From contig OX422213.1 in assembly GCA_949130495.1 (NCBI GenBank), forward strand, positions 54,322,284 to 54,386,283: a stretch of 64,000 nucleotides of DNA, given 5' to 3'. Of the stretch, positions 21,431-33,161 are shown one piece after another. This DNA comes from Sambucus nigra (taxonomy: Eukaryota; Streptophyta; Magnoliopsida; Dipsacales; Adoxaceae). The stretch's first letter is position 1; the number at the start of each line of letters is the position of its first letter. A program made the position numbers and the translations under genes. Below the pieces are notes generated by a model, which searched no databases, was not told where the DNA came from, and saw only the letters and a list, made by a program, of their open reading frames with translations.

Positions 21431-23401
21431 TTTAGGCCTTTTTGGCCTATTTTGATTTTGGGAGTCCCGTGATCTTGTTCGATGATATAGATAACCTTCC
21501 TTTGATGATGTATTGATAGGTTTGGGACGTTTGTGTTATTTTGAGGAGTAAATTGTATTTGAGCGATTTAAACTAAAGGGATAGTTGGGTTGAGACGTGA
21601 GTGTCTACTACGACGTGAGAATAAATTATGGCGCGTATGATTATAAATCGGAAACGTATAAAGTGTGTAAGTTATATATTGGTACTAGAATGAGAATAGT
21701 ACTAAAATTAAACTACGGGATTACTAAGACGTGTGTTTACTTAGTATTGGTATATGAATTGTGTGTATGACATACCTACCATACTTGTTATCACGGGAGG
21801 TTTGCGTTCGCTTAGGGCCCTCTAATCCTTGTGTTGCCCGGATTTAGACTGGTTACCTTGATGAACATAGGTCATAGAAAGACTTATTGGGATATTAATA
21901 AGTCCGCTGATTGTGGGAGCGTAGGTATGTGCGTGACCCATGTGATGTGACTGTGTTCGCCTCCATTATTTGTGATGTTGTTATTTGTGAACTATTCCTG
22001 AGAGATTCGGAATATGTAATCCTTATTTACGTGATGTACCGGGATGGATAGAAGAGTATGTGTGCACCACAGCTTAGTTCTCGGGGTGCTTGTATTGTAT
22101 ATTTATGATGTGAATAATATACACTTAATAAATGGGAACCTCCATATTATTGTTGTGAAAATAATTATGGTATTGTTTCGAGAAAAACATAACGAGTTAG
22201 CTGATAGTGAAATATATATTGTATATTGAGCATCTGAGTTTACGTTAAACCCATATTTAATTACGAGCGTTATAATGTTAATAAAACCGAGTAATAAGGG
22301 TAGGGCCTTTGTCAGTCTAGCTAGATATGATGTTACTTAGCTAGTGGTCTGTATCGTTAGAGATGGGTAATTACGTTAGGAGTGCATAGTTAGACGAGAG
22401 GTGAGAATATCATGTGAGTGCACGTCCTAACATGTACTTTGCATTTAATGTTTTAAATTTTTTTAAAGCACTTCCAGGTTTTTAAAATATCTCCACATTC
22501 GGGCTCTGACCCGTTTTCTTTCAAATCTATTTTCTTGTAAAGCCATTTTAGGTGCCCGTCCACAAGGACACCATGCATAGGATACTCATTAAGGTGACGA
22601 GCTGTAGCTGTTTTTGGAAGCTACAGGGATTTGCTTGTAGACGCTTCTATCATTTGGATTCCAGAGTCATTATCTATCAGTTGTAGGGCATGTTGCCCAT
22701 TTCTATTAGAGACATCTTTCCATTACAGTTTTCAGACTTTGTCATTTATTGATTTAGTATTCAGTATTTTCATTGCGTATTTCAGTTGTGGGATTTGTAG
22801 TGAGGAGTTTTTCCTCCAGACTTTATTTACATTATGTGATGGTTATTCTATTTATTTCAGTATGGTGAATGGTATTATTTATTATTCATTACACTTGTTG
22901 CATGTTAATCAGACTTAAATTAAAATTTGGCAACTTACTTTTTAAATACTAGGTGGTTAGTAATCATTAAAATGTTTTTGACAGTGATGCTATTAACTGG
23001 ACCAACTGGGCATTTTGAATTAATTTAATAAAGGAGTAGCTACCCGGTATTTAATTAGTCGGGGTGTCACAATCTATATGACTTTCATGATAGGGAAGTT
23101 CTGTATTTTTCTTTCACTCGTTATGGGGCGAGTGATGATATGTGTGGTATGTACTACTTGTATTATATGTATTGTACGAGTAGAGATATCCTTAGATTGG
23201 TGGGTGTGATAGCAAGTGAATGAATTTCTAGGCCATCCTATTTCTAGTTCTAGATAAGCACTAGTTGTTCTATAATATCTCCCCTGGATACCGGTCGAGA
23301 CTTTATAGAGGTGGTTTATGGTATGTAGATAGTTTCCTTTATTTTTGTTTTTATTCTGTTTACTTGCTTTGTTTGCTTTGCTTGTGTATGTTGTGCCTTG
23401 T

Positions 23402-23490
23402 CTCCACGACCGGCTAGTTAAGGGGATTGTGTGGAGGGGTTCCTTGTTTGGATTTCACTTCGGCGAGACGCTCCACGCATGAACCTTAAC
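23402..23490 (+). repeat. LTR A-type module inside A interior, copy 1
   Basis: GGTTCCTTGTTTGGATTTC, then a small hairpin-like stretch (CTTCGGCGAGACG) and CCACGCATGAA. It matches LTR A at 15299-15382 and 27990-28072, and the second internal copy at 23898-23985. Confidence 0.75.
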
Positions 23491-23897
23491 GACGTTGGGA
23501 GTGGAGAGATGTGCATTTTCTTTTCTTTCCTGTTCTTTTCTTTTCTTTTTCTGTTGGTTAAGTACTGGGTTGGAAGGTTTAGCCAAGAATCACATATATG
23601 AGTGATTAAGGGCTAAGTTGATGTGCGATATATGAGCACTATGATAGTTTTCTTCTGATCGATGTGGGGAAGACAAAGATTATGAAAGTCCGATAGAGAC
23701 TTATGGTTGTGCCTTAAGGAGAAGGCCGTTTGTATAGAGGTATATGTGTATTTTGAGATAAAGTATGTGTGGCATCTTACAAAAAGTAAATGCCTCAGCT
23801 GATTGTTATGGTGGGACATAAAAATAAATATGTATTAGTAGAGTTACGAGTTAGGATTTCGTTGTTCCCGATCATGTGTCTTTGACCGTTACTTCTC

Positions 23898-23985
23898 GAC
23901 GATCGACAATGCGAGGTAGTAGTGTAACGGGAGGGTTCCTTGTTTGGATTTCGCTTCGGCGAGACGTCCCACGCATGAAACTGAG
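23898..23985 (+). repeat. LTR A-type module inside A interior, copy 2
   Basis: The longest internal match to LTR A: similarity begins at ACGATC, continues through GTAGTAGTGTA and the GGTTCCTTGTTTGGATTTC core, and ends near CCACGCATGAA. It contains TCGC-TTCG-GCGA, a four-pair stem with a TTCG loop; LTR A has CGC-TTT-GCG at the same place. Confidence 0.78.
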
Positions 23986-25644
23986 CTAATGTCAGAAGTC
24001 GGGAAAGGTCTTGGACACTAGGGATATATTTAGTATTATACTTATACGACTAGACTAGATAGAATATATATCGACCTTAGGATTTTTAGGACGTTAGGCC
24101 CTTAGGGCATGCGACGTTATTTTTAGGAAGGTGGTTGGGAGTTGACCACAATAGGTTTGTGGGTTAACTCTAAGTAGGATTCGATCCCTAGAACGAGAAA
24201 TATGGAATCTCGAGCTATTCGGGATGTGGGCCAAAGGAGATGAGGCCTTTCTTAGATAGATTGCAACGTCGTTAACCTATCATTCGAAGAGTTGAAGTAT
24301 GTGCTGACTTTTTCTCCTGCACTCATGTTGTTATGATCAAAAGTAGGTTTAATGAACGAGTCTTTGCCAGGAATGGGAAGTATTAATATGAGAGCATGGA
24401 CTCCTTGTTCATGTGTCTCACACTTTTAAAACTTCGTGAGATGTATTATCCCACGCTTGATTTGGAATTCGTAGCGGTAGTATTCGCCTTAAAGAATTAG
24501 AGGCATTACTTCCTGGGCAGGAATTTGGGTCTTTTCACGAGCAACAAGTTTGTAATTGTGAAGGACTATCGATAGGATATTCCCTTTCGCTAAGGCAATG
24601 CGAATGGGAGTGTTATAGGCGCCGAGTACAAAACCGTCTGAGAGTTTAGTCGTGGCATGGAATGCCAATGGAGCGAGTTAAACCGAGGGGGCTCTATTGT
24701 AAGAGCATTTATGTTCGTGATTGACCCTTTCACCTACTTGTGTGTAGAGAGTAGTGTGGAATGAGGACGGGTATATCCGTGGTATTTTTATCGAATTGCC
24801 GATAATGAAATGGTCATGATTCTAGTTGAGAAAACTGTGGATCCTTGGACCAATCGCTGCTTACTCAATGGAAACGGGCGGACTAAGTACTGGAGAGTGC
24901 GCCCAGCCCTGCATGGTGGAGTTTTAGATCTGTATGCAGTTCCTATCAAACAGTGGTGAACTGAGAGAGACATTGTGTCAAGGTACTGGTAAAGTTTCCA
25001 GGAAGAAATGGGAACCGTGTGGATATGGGGTATATCCTACCACCCGTAAATGGATGGATGGGATTGATTTAAAGGAAGGATTGGAGTAGTAGTTCTTATG
25101 GATCGAATTTCCGTACAATAATTCGTATCGTTTTCGATAAGCATGATGTCGTGTGTAGCCTAGTATAGTTGGCAGTGTGCCTTGTCTATTCGTTGGAATG
25201 GAAACAGCGAATAGTATATTTCTTGGACTGGGAGTGGTCCGGAAAGATTTCTTTAAAGATCGGGCTCATTGAGCTGTAGACTTCTAAGGGCTACGCCAAT
25301 GCGAATAAGGTTTGTAGTATTGGGGTTAGCGATTGTAAGTTAGTTTAGTTATTCCCTAGTAAGGGTGTAACGTGTTCGAAAAGTAAGGCAAGTTGTGCCG
25401 AGGTTGTGTAGGTATCTCCTCCCTTAGTAGAAGGGTGGGATCGATAGTTCATGAGGAATGATTTGTCTCTATGTTATAGCATGATGTTGTGGACTGATAT
25501 CGAATAGTGATGACCTTAGTCAGTGTCCTATGGAGACGCTGCACTGCAGAGGGGTTTGCTAGTATGGTAGCACAGTTTTTGGTATAGTATACCCTTTATA
25601 TGGTTATGGGTTATGCTTGAATTTTGAGGGAAAAATTCCCCTTT

Positions 25645-25657
25645 AAGGGGGGGAGTA
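25645..25657 (+). other. Element A polypurine tract
   Basis: AAGGGGGGGAGTA directly precedes the second LTR's TGTAACAACCC. Confidence 0.9.
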
Positions 25658-28600
25658 TGTAACAACCCAGGTTTTTGAACGACTATTTTATACTATTTTG
25701 CCTAATGGGCTAATTTTATAAAATAGGGGATGTTGGAGTAAATATTATTTCCCGTGAGACTTAGGGGTAATATTTACTATGTTTTGTCTATTTACCGTTA
25801 TGAGAAGGTAAATAGCATTATATTGTGTATTTTGCGTCGTTATATGTAAAACGACGGTTATGACCTATATTTAAATTTGGGTATAATTAATGAAATAAAA
25901 TGAAATTGGGACGTAAAAAATAGTTCACACGTTCCCCGAATGCCAAAATAGGGGGTGCGGTTGTTTTTAGAATAGTCGAGATAGTCGAAATAAGTGTCAC
26001 GTTGTATTTTTGAGTTTCGGGCACTTTTTACGCGTTATGGCTCAATTAAGTGGTTACGAGTCATTTTAGTGGTGTATTAACATTTAACAGTGGGGATTTA
26101 TGTTTTTGAGACCCGTATAAGTCCCCCACACCCTTTCATTTTTCTCATTTTTGGGAGAGAAGCCAAAGGAGAGAGAGAGAGAGAGGAGAGTTGGGAGAAA
26201 ATGGGAGAAAGAGAGAAAATGGAAGATTTGGGTCGGATTCCGTCGCTACCGGAGGTGATTCGAGACTAAGAACCTCGAGGCAAGTTTCTTACTTTCTAGA
26301 TATTGATTTAATGTGATAAATCTGCATGTGTAGTTAAGTTTTTGGGAGGTTTAAACCATAAATGGGTTTTGGTTGATTTTGGGTGTTTAATCCTAAATCT
26401 TATAGTTTAATTTGATTTGAAGAGAAATATTTGGTTATTTGATGTGTAGAAATGATTTTATAGTAGTATTTGTTGTTGTGGTTGGGTGAAATAGCGGGTA
26501 GAAGCTTGGATGGCTCGTTAATGGCCGAAACAGCTTCTCGGAGAAGAAGCTGTCTGCCAGGATCGATCGATCGAACCGGGGGGATCGATCGATCGAAGCC
26601 TTCGATCGATCGACGGCCAGGGGTCGATCGATCGACCCCTTCTGAAAAGGTGAGATTTTTCTAGTTTTGTTTTAGCCCTTTTCTTTTCGGTTCAAGGTTT
26701 AGGAACCTTCCTTTGGGAAGTAATGGGGAGTCCTAGTGGGTTGTATTGGGTAGACTAATGTCCTAGGCTAAGAGTGGATATTTGGTCTTACCCGAGGGCT
26801 AGTTTGTATAGGTTAATGTCCGAATGATATAAGGGGTTAACCTAAAGATAAATTGGAAGTTAAAATATTAATGTTGAGCTTTTGGGAGACACTCCATCAT
26901 GGAGACTCACTTTGAGGGTTTATGAAATAATATGAACTCTTGGAGGCTATTTTAAGGTTAGTGGCACTTTGGGTCTTAGGTCATTAATAAACATGACTTA
27001 ACGAATAAAGAATGCATGTTATAAAATATGGTACTAAATGAATAAGTACAAATGGATGATTTTTGGAAATATAAAATATGATGTTTTCAAAATGGAAAAG
27101 TAATGTTTTTCATAAATGTTAATTTATGGATACACACCTCTCTAAATCGCTATCATAAGGGAAGTTGCGCGTGTTGTGGTGAAGCCCCCTGACTAATGAA
27201 TGCAGGGTGGATATAGTCCCTAGACCATGTGAGCGCTTGTGATTGTATTTTTCTGCGATGGTTAGGAGATTCCGGGTGTGGTCTTGACTATCCCGCAGGC
27301 ACATGGTCGCTTCCCGACGTTTCGATAGGATCCCAGGTTGTCTTGGTGATAGGCCCTGGAAGATGATAGCCATTTAGGGGCGGGCACATAGGGGAAACCC
27401 GGACGGGCGGTCTTAGATTGCGTTATATTAAAGGATATATAACTATTTTCAATAATGTGGGACATTATTGGTTATTAAAGCATTTTATGATAATATAATG
27501 GCTTTAATTTACATTTCCCGGATGGAAGAAGGGAAATGGGATGTTAAATACATTTTTCCGGATGGAAGAAGGAAAATGGATGATATGAAATGAAAGTAAA
27601 GCATTTTTATGATAATAAAACTTGCTTTAAATTATGTATTTTCCTGGATGGAAGAAAGGAACTAAAATTTGGTAAAGAAAGTTTTGAAATGAGATAGTGC
27701 CATAAAGAGCATGATGAAATGCCATAAAGAGCATAAAAACTATGAGTATATTTCCTGATAGGGAATAGAATTTCGAAATGAAATAGTATATGATGAAAGT
27801 AATTTGGTAAACATTTGATAAAATGTTGTACCATTTATATATGTTCCTAAAGATGAATTAGGAATAGTGCCATTAGATGATGGATGGGTTTATTTTTATA
27901 TTCCTTGAATAGTTGTAGATGTGACCTCCCACACTTATGCACACACATACATTTATTGATTATTTCGTGATAAGGATCTAATGGATCTCACGATCAACCT
28001 TGCCTAAGTAGTAGTGTATCGGGGGGGGTTCCTTGTTTGGATTTCGCTTTGCGAGACACCCCACGCACGAATAGGGCATAGTGTTGAGACTGGGGAGAAG
28101 TTAGCCCTTAGTAATTAGGGTTAACTAGATCATCTCATCATATTGCGCTAGGTTGCTTCTAGATTGAGAGGTGAGAAATATTACTGTTATCTGCGAGAGA
28201 AGTACGCATTTAACTGTCATGCATTTTTAGTCACATGGTAATCATATCAAACCAGGCCCTGACCCGTATCTATATTTCTCTATTTCTGCATATTCTTTGC
28301 CGTTACAGGTGCTCTACCGCATGGACACCCGTGATTACATTTCCATTCCAGTTGTCATGGAGCTACAACATTTTGAGGATGTTGTAGGTTACTTGTAATA
28401 GACGCTTCTTTCGATTGTACTCTAGTTTCGTTCAGTATATTTATTCAGGCGTGCATTGCCCAAGGTATTGCACTCATTCATTATATTATAAATATTGAAT
28501 TGGAATACTCGATGTATTATTTGTATTGGTCTGTTCACCGACAGCTTATTCGGTGATATTTATTATATTGTCTTTCTTATTCATCGATTTTTGGTATCCA

Positions 28601-28805
28601 CCATTTTTACAAATGGGATTGTCTAAGTGTTTTTCTTTTACTTTCTAAATTTTTAAATTTGACAGTCCGTTTTCTAAAATGATGGGTGGTTATCTCATAC
28701 TATTATTTTAATCGACAGTGATGCTGAGAATGGACCACCTATGATTCCTATGATTATTAGAGTATTGGACTGGCCACCTATTATTTTAGTAGGCGGGTTG
28801 TCACA
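25658..28805 (+). repeat. 3' LTR of element A (3148 bp)
   Basis: Collinear with 12956-16112, ends TTGTCACA and is followed by the ATTAT target duplication. Small differences are scattered substitutions and short indels, such as the shorter GA run. Confidence 0.95.
26531..26640 (+). repeat. Palindrome cluster, 3' LTR copy of element A
   Basis: Same four ATCG-repeat blocks as at 13838-13950. The 20-bp perfect palindrome is at 26620-26639. Differences from the other LTR fall outside the palindrome arms. Confidence 0.9.
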
Positions 28806-28810
28806 ATTAT
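28806..28810. repeat. Target-site duplication of element A, right copy (ATTAT)
   Basis: Identical to 12951-12955 and directly adjacent to the LTR end. Confidence 0.92.
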
Positions 28811-29024
28811 GTTTTATTTTTGGGGCAGGGTATATGACTATAATAAGGTAAAATGCAGGTGGGTATATGGGGATAAATAAAGGATCGTTGTCCAAAATCC
28901 ATTAGCAGTTTCCTCTGGTTTTTATTGGTAACAGGAAAACTCGCGCGTAAGAGCTCAACTAGCATATCCCTACTAATATAGCTCTTGATGCATCTGAACC
29001 AATAGCAGACATGACTGGTGGGCC

Positions 29025-29246
29025 CTAAGCTATCAACGATTGTATAGTAGTATCATATTTATTGAAGCAATAGTCCGTGAGTAAACCAAAGAATGCATCA
29101 AAAGAGGCCTGCCAAAAGTTGTGGTTGGGCATGATGCAATTACCCGCAACATGAGCTTCTAATGGGTCGAAGGGGAGGATGCTTTGCAGATCAAACCACC
29201 GACGCAAGACATAACCTAAATGATTTAATATCCATGCCGCCGACAC
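29025..29246 (-). pseudogene. Fragment resembling the C-terminal region of PAT1 (mRNA decapping activator)
   Basis: The frame ends with F-W-Q-A-S-F-D-A-F-F-G-L-L-T-D-Y-C, then N-K-Y-D (residues about 44-65). This matches, from memory, a segment near the C terminus of plant PAT1 proteins (also called topoisomerase II-associated protein PAT1). Those proteins act in cytoplasmic mRNA decapping. Only about 30 residues match; the family protein is around 800 residues. The preceding residues (1-40) are not clearly PAT1 and could be intron or joined sequence. No neighbouring PAT1 exons are seen. A captured or relic fragment is most likely. Confidence 0.5.
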
Positions 29247-29267
29247 AAGTTATTCTCTTTGACGAGA

Positions 29268-29440
29268 GATTTCAATTTCAACGAAAAGTACTTGTTGCAC
29301 ATATATAGTCCACTTGGTGTTTGTCATTCTTCTCTTTTCAACGAAAAGTACTTGCTGTAACGAAAAGTTGTCTTTCATTCTTCTCTTTTCAATGATATCA
29401 ATACTCCACTTGCTGCACATATATAGTCAATAGAGTAATC
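29268..29440. repeat. Local shuffled repeat
   Basis: TTCAACGAAAAGTACTTG, CATTCTTCTCTTTTCAA and TGCACATATATAGTC each occur twice in about 170 bp, in altered order. This looks like replication slippage or local rearrangement. Confidence 0.75.
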
Positions 29441-32400
29441 CAATCAACAAACTTCAATTTAATTATTTTTAGTTACTAAATTTTTTGAAAATACTTGATT
29501 TGCCCTAAATTTATATTTTTCTTTTTTATTGGAGTAAAATCCAAACTTGAAACTGTTTTTATTCCATGTTTAGTATCATTATTTGTTGGAAAATACTTGT
29601 TTTGGAATTTTTTTTATTTTTTGAGGTTAACCAAGGAAACTTTTTCTTCTATTTTCAGGTTTGATGTTTGGGCAAAATCCAAAAAGGTATAATCAATGCA
29701 TTAAATTTGAGTTTGATTTTTATACTCTCAAATTTTTTTTAACATGTCATGGATATTGGTTCTTTAAAGGATAATGATGTATTTCTTATTTTAGCTTCTA
29801 AGAATAGTTGGGATACTGTCCAAAATAATGTGTGTCCTGATAGAGATATCGAGTCTCGAGTCCACACCAGTGTTCAAGAATGGTGTCATTTCATAGAGGT
29901 ATTGATATTGATCAATGGTTTGTGTTTGTTTTTAATCATAGTTTAAATGCCATAACTCGTCACATTTCTTCAATTTTCAGGACATTAAGACGCTATTAGT
30001 CATCAGTCTTTAATATTCACTTCACTTTTTGGTCTAAATCAACTCAATTCTTATCCAATGATAACTTTTTTTTAGTCTTAATCAACATTTCATTGAGATT
30101 AAGGTGTGTAGTTTTACAAGGTCAAGCAGTGATATTAAATACTTCAAAACAAACAAAAAAACTAAGGTGTGTAGTTTTACAAGGTTATTGCTTTATCAGA
30201 TTTTCTTATGTTCTTAAGCTTCACACTCTTCTTCACATTAAATTTTCATGATGTTAGGGTATCCCCCTATCTATTTTCTATAAAAGGAGTTCACGTATTT
30301 GTTTATTTTGGTCTGCAACAGCAGAAACAACGCTGAGAATTCATTATATCAAGCACCAATTTCTCTTCCGACTACATTTCCTTCAATTTGTTCTCAAATG
30401 TCGTGATATCATTTTTGTCATGCTGAAAAGTTGTGTTTGTTAAATATGAAGCTTCTTCTATACTCCGGTATATATAGGGTATTCGCCCAAGCCATGCCTT
30501 CTTGATATTGACACTGACAGTGGCCTTACTTCTATTCAATGTGTAGCAGGTCCAACTGCCACTTTTAAAAAGGTAATCTTTCAAAATCTTTAAAATTAAT
30601 TAATAATTAAACTATATAACAACTCTCTATTTTTTCTCATTTATATTTCTCTCGGTGTATGCGTCTATGTAGGCCCCTCACCCTCCATACAGGCCCAACA
30701 TTCAATGTTGTAATGTGTAAAGACCCCATATTTGACTTTGTTGAACAATTCAAGAACCCAAAGGATCAATACCACTATGACATTGAATATGATGACCATG
30801 GTTCCTCTCTTGGTGTGTTAGTTAGGTACTCCTTTACTCTCAAATATATAAATGGCTCTACATATCGACCAAATCTAGGTTTTGGGTAGGTAGTATATAG
30901 TCTTTCACCCCTCAATTTCGACTACTTTTGGTGTTCTCAAGTCCAATGCCAAAAAAAATTAGGTACATGTTTTACTGTGTTTGAATGTTTAAGTACAATT
31001 TATAAAGCATGGACACTTCTAAGAAGCACAGTAATGTGTTGGACACTAAAACTAAGTGTCCGACACTTCTTAAATGTCAAACATGACGTGTCATCCAGCT
31101 CCTGAATTCCATGTATGAGCATAATATCTTAATTGACTTACTATTCACTTCCTTCTGCGTAGGGGTGGGTCATTTCAAATGCATTCGATAACCCATCCTT
31201 CTAATAGGTTCTATCACAATCACAACTAGATCCGCTTATAGATCACTATTACCGAAGTACCAATAGGGGATATGGTTGTAACATCAGCTAATGACAAAAA
31301 ATGAGGAGCGATTGAATCAAACTAAGCAGGGGCCGATTGTGCAACTAGACCTGCACATGTCAGCAACCATTCTAGGCCTTCTTAAAACAGCAGCAGAAGA
31401 CCGAAGGGATGATTTTTATTACATGGGTTTTAATGTTATTGTAATGTTGATTATCTTTATAATTTTTTATAGTAGGTTTATAGTCTCTTTAGTTTCTATA
31501 AATTTTTTATGTTTCGACAGTTTTTTTTACAATATGATGTGAAGCCTTTTAGAGGCATGTCAACTGCTTTTGGAAATGCAATAATATAGCAGGGTTTGAA
31601 TAGCTTACACATGTTACGTTACTTGGTTATGTTTGGTGTTTGTAATGTAGGTGGAGATAAAATTGATAATAATGCTATTGAGGCCTTTATTTTGAGAGAC
31701 ATTTGGGTCGACACAATACAAAGCAACATGTTGAGGTAATTTTAGTCATATTTGTTGTGTATCAGATATGTGGCAGTACATATGTTGCTTTTCTTTCGTA
31801 ATATCTTGTATGGTGGTTATAGACACTTAAGTGCTCAAAGTCATCATTGATCTGATAGTAACTTCTTTTTTAGAGATATACCAGTTCTTGATTATTACTT
31901 CATTAGGTATGATGTCTAGCAACTTCAAAGTCAAGTTCTCTTGAGCTTTGTTGTTAACATTCACTTGAGCTTTGTTGTTAACATTGGTATGCTCTTTATT
32001 GTATTTGTCTTAAACACATTACTAGAGTAAATAGTGATTTTAGTTGGAATTGTGTTAGTTATAGTTAGGTATAGAGTTTGTATTACGGTTCTTACATATG
32101 TTTAGGTCACGTACTTGACCTTTCAAATCGAAGATGTAACATTAAAATTGAGATTAACTTAATCTAAATTTTGGGGTGTTGATATGGTGCCATCGACACA
32201 TGAATGCCATGTCATAACCTATAAAACTCATAAGTCCCTCATACTGAAATGTTTAATACACATTTAATTGACACAAATCATAGATGATTGAATTATATAA
32301 TTGTCAAGTTTCTATTTCATAAATGGGCAGTGGCCTATTTTTTCTTGCGTAGTAAAAAAATTGATATCCCAATACCATTGTAATAATACATGACATTGAA

Positions 32401-33006
32401 TTTATTTCACGGTTCACTAATTGATTTTGGCACTTTATGGACTAATTGGTTGATTGTCTTGCAGAGTTCCCTACAGGATACTCAAATGACGTCGCTTGGA
32501 GGAGGACCTTTTTAGAATGTTTGGAGTAGTACACAGGCACTAGAGAATTAAGCAATATGAATGCCAAAATATTATTATAGAAGCCTCTTGGTGTAGATGG
32601 CACTAGGATGTAAACAAAAATAGAAAAGAGAGTGCATGTGGAAGTCCAAATGCTAAGATACAAATTCGTGACACATTGCTCTCAATATCATATATTGGTT
32701 TTTATTGGTAGACACCTCATGACAAATGGGGTGTTGTTGACACATCACTTGCTCTTCTTTAAAATCCATTATTGTTATTTATGAAGTGTTATTTGATTTT
32801 TTTGCTATGTGGGTTGTTGACGCGATAACAAGACATTATATTTTGTTGCGTGTTGGATTTGATTAATATTTGTGTCATGAGAGTTATATTTTGTTGTGTA
32901 TTTTTGACGATATAAACATGGCATGCCGTAACAATCGTTCTGTCTCGATTGTTTTCTCCACCACCACATGTAGTAAACATGTAGTTTATTTTTTAAAATT
33001 CAAATA
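29441..33006. other. AT-rich DNA with exon-like pieces, no gene recognised
   Basis: An acceptor-like TTTTCAG (to about 29658) and a donor-like GTATAA bracket a short open stretch (about 29659-29687). Further open pieces occur at 29749-29946 and 30659-30889. I recognise no protein family in them. A 24-bp tandem duplication (GAGCTTTGTTGTTAACATT...) lies at about 31943-31990. This may be the body of a Helitron ending at 33035. Two possible 5' ends fit the A|TC rule (about 28968 and 30270), but neither is decisive. Confidence 0.35.
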
Positions 33007-33035
33007 TCGTGCTTTCAGGCACGAGCATTCGCTAG
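33007..33035 (+). mobile_element. Helitron 3' terminus (H1)
   Basis: A perfect 6-bp hairpin, TCGTGC-TTTCAG-GCACGA (33007-33024), lies 7 bp before CTAG (33032-33035), which is followed by T. This is the expected layout of a Helitron 3' end (hairpin, CTRR, insertion before T). The 5' end is not settled. Confidence 0.6.
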
Positions 33036-33156
33036 TATATATATAATGTAAGGGTCCTGATAACATGTTCCCTAAATGGCACACATTAAGATACCAAAAA
33101 TAGTAAGAACATCGTTCCGACATACATTTAATAGGAAACGTATATTCATGTGGAGC

Positions 33157-33161
33157 TCTAA
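33157..33161 (+). mobile_element. Possible 5' tip of Helitron H3, cut off by H2
   Basis: TCTAA directly before H2. If H2 is removed, it joins the sequence from 35825 and gives a 5' end resembling H2's own. The base before it is C rather than the expected A, so the call is weak. Confidence 0.3.

Larger units (their letters stand above)
16635..23069 (+). mobile_element. Element B: TE1-family gypsy element lacking 5' LTR and gag, nested in A
   Basis: Homology to TE1 starts at CCACCCATTCC (about 16636), inside the linker before the protease. It continues through pol, polypurine tract and a full 3' LTR ending at 23069. No 5' LTR, leader or gag is present. The five bases after the LTR (CAATC) are not found at the left junction, consistent with a deletion that removed B's left end and probably part of A. 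It is in the same orientation as A. Confidence 0.88.
20109..23069 (+). repeat. 3' LTR of element B (2961 bp)
   Basis: Runs from TGTAATACCCCGTA to GTCGGGGTGTCA. It is homologous to the TE1 LTR in patches along its whole length but clearly diverged, so these are different subfamilies. A TATAAA at 20487-20492 is followed by a leader-like region with AAAACCCTAGCC (20647-20658). Frames at 20253-20438, 22044-22229 and 22631-22918 are not recognised. Confidence 0.93.
23070..25657 (+). pseudogene. Decayed 3' interior of element A (pol remnants)
   Basis: Only scraps of pol are readable. At about 24414-24560 an RNase H segment is visible: L-D-L-E-F-V-A-V-V-F-A-L, then an in-frame TAG, then R-H-Y-F-L-G. 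The usual third acidic residue is replaced (L-F-T-S instead of L-F-T-D). Near 25025-25060 is a relic of the integrase block that reads Y-H-P-Q-T-D-G in relatives. The first kilobase (23070-24100) is not recognisably coding and holds two copies of a module also found in LTR A. Decay is far heavier than in the flanking LTRs. Confidence 0.75.
12951..28810 (+). mobile_element. Composite Ty3/gypsy element A with nested, truncated element B
   Basis: Two LTRs of 3157 and 3148 bp (12956-16112 and 25658-28805) in the same orientation are flanked by the 5-bp direct repeat ATTAT (12951-12955 and 28806-28810). A primer binding site follows the first LTR and a polypurine tract precedes the second, so this is one complete insertion. 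The LTRs differ at about 2% (4 differences in the roughly 210 bp from 13621). The interior is a patchwork: about 0.5 kb of A leader, a truncated element B (pol plus 3' LTR), then about 2.6 kb of strongly decayed A interior. A's own gag is not recognisable. Confidence 0.93.

Noticed and set aside
28926..28955. Another Helitron 3' end (CGCGCG ... TCAACTAG)
   Set aside because: The base after CTAG is C instead of T and the hairpin is poor; evidence too weak to list as a feature.
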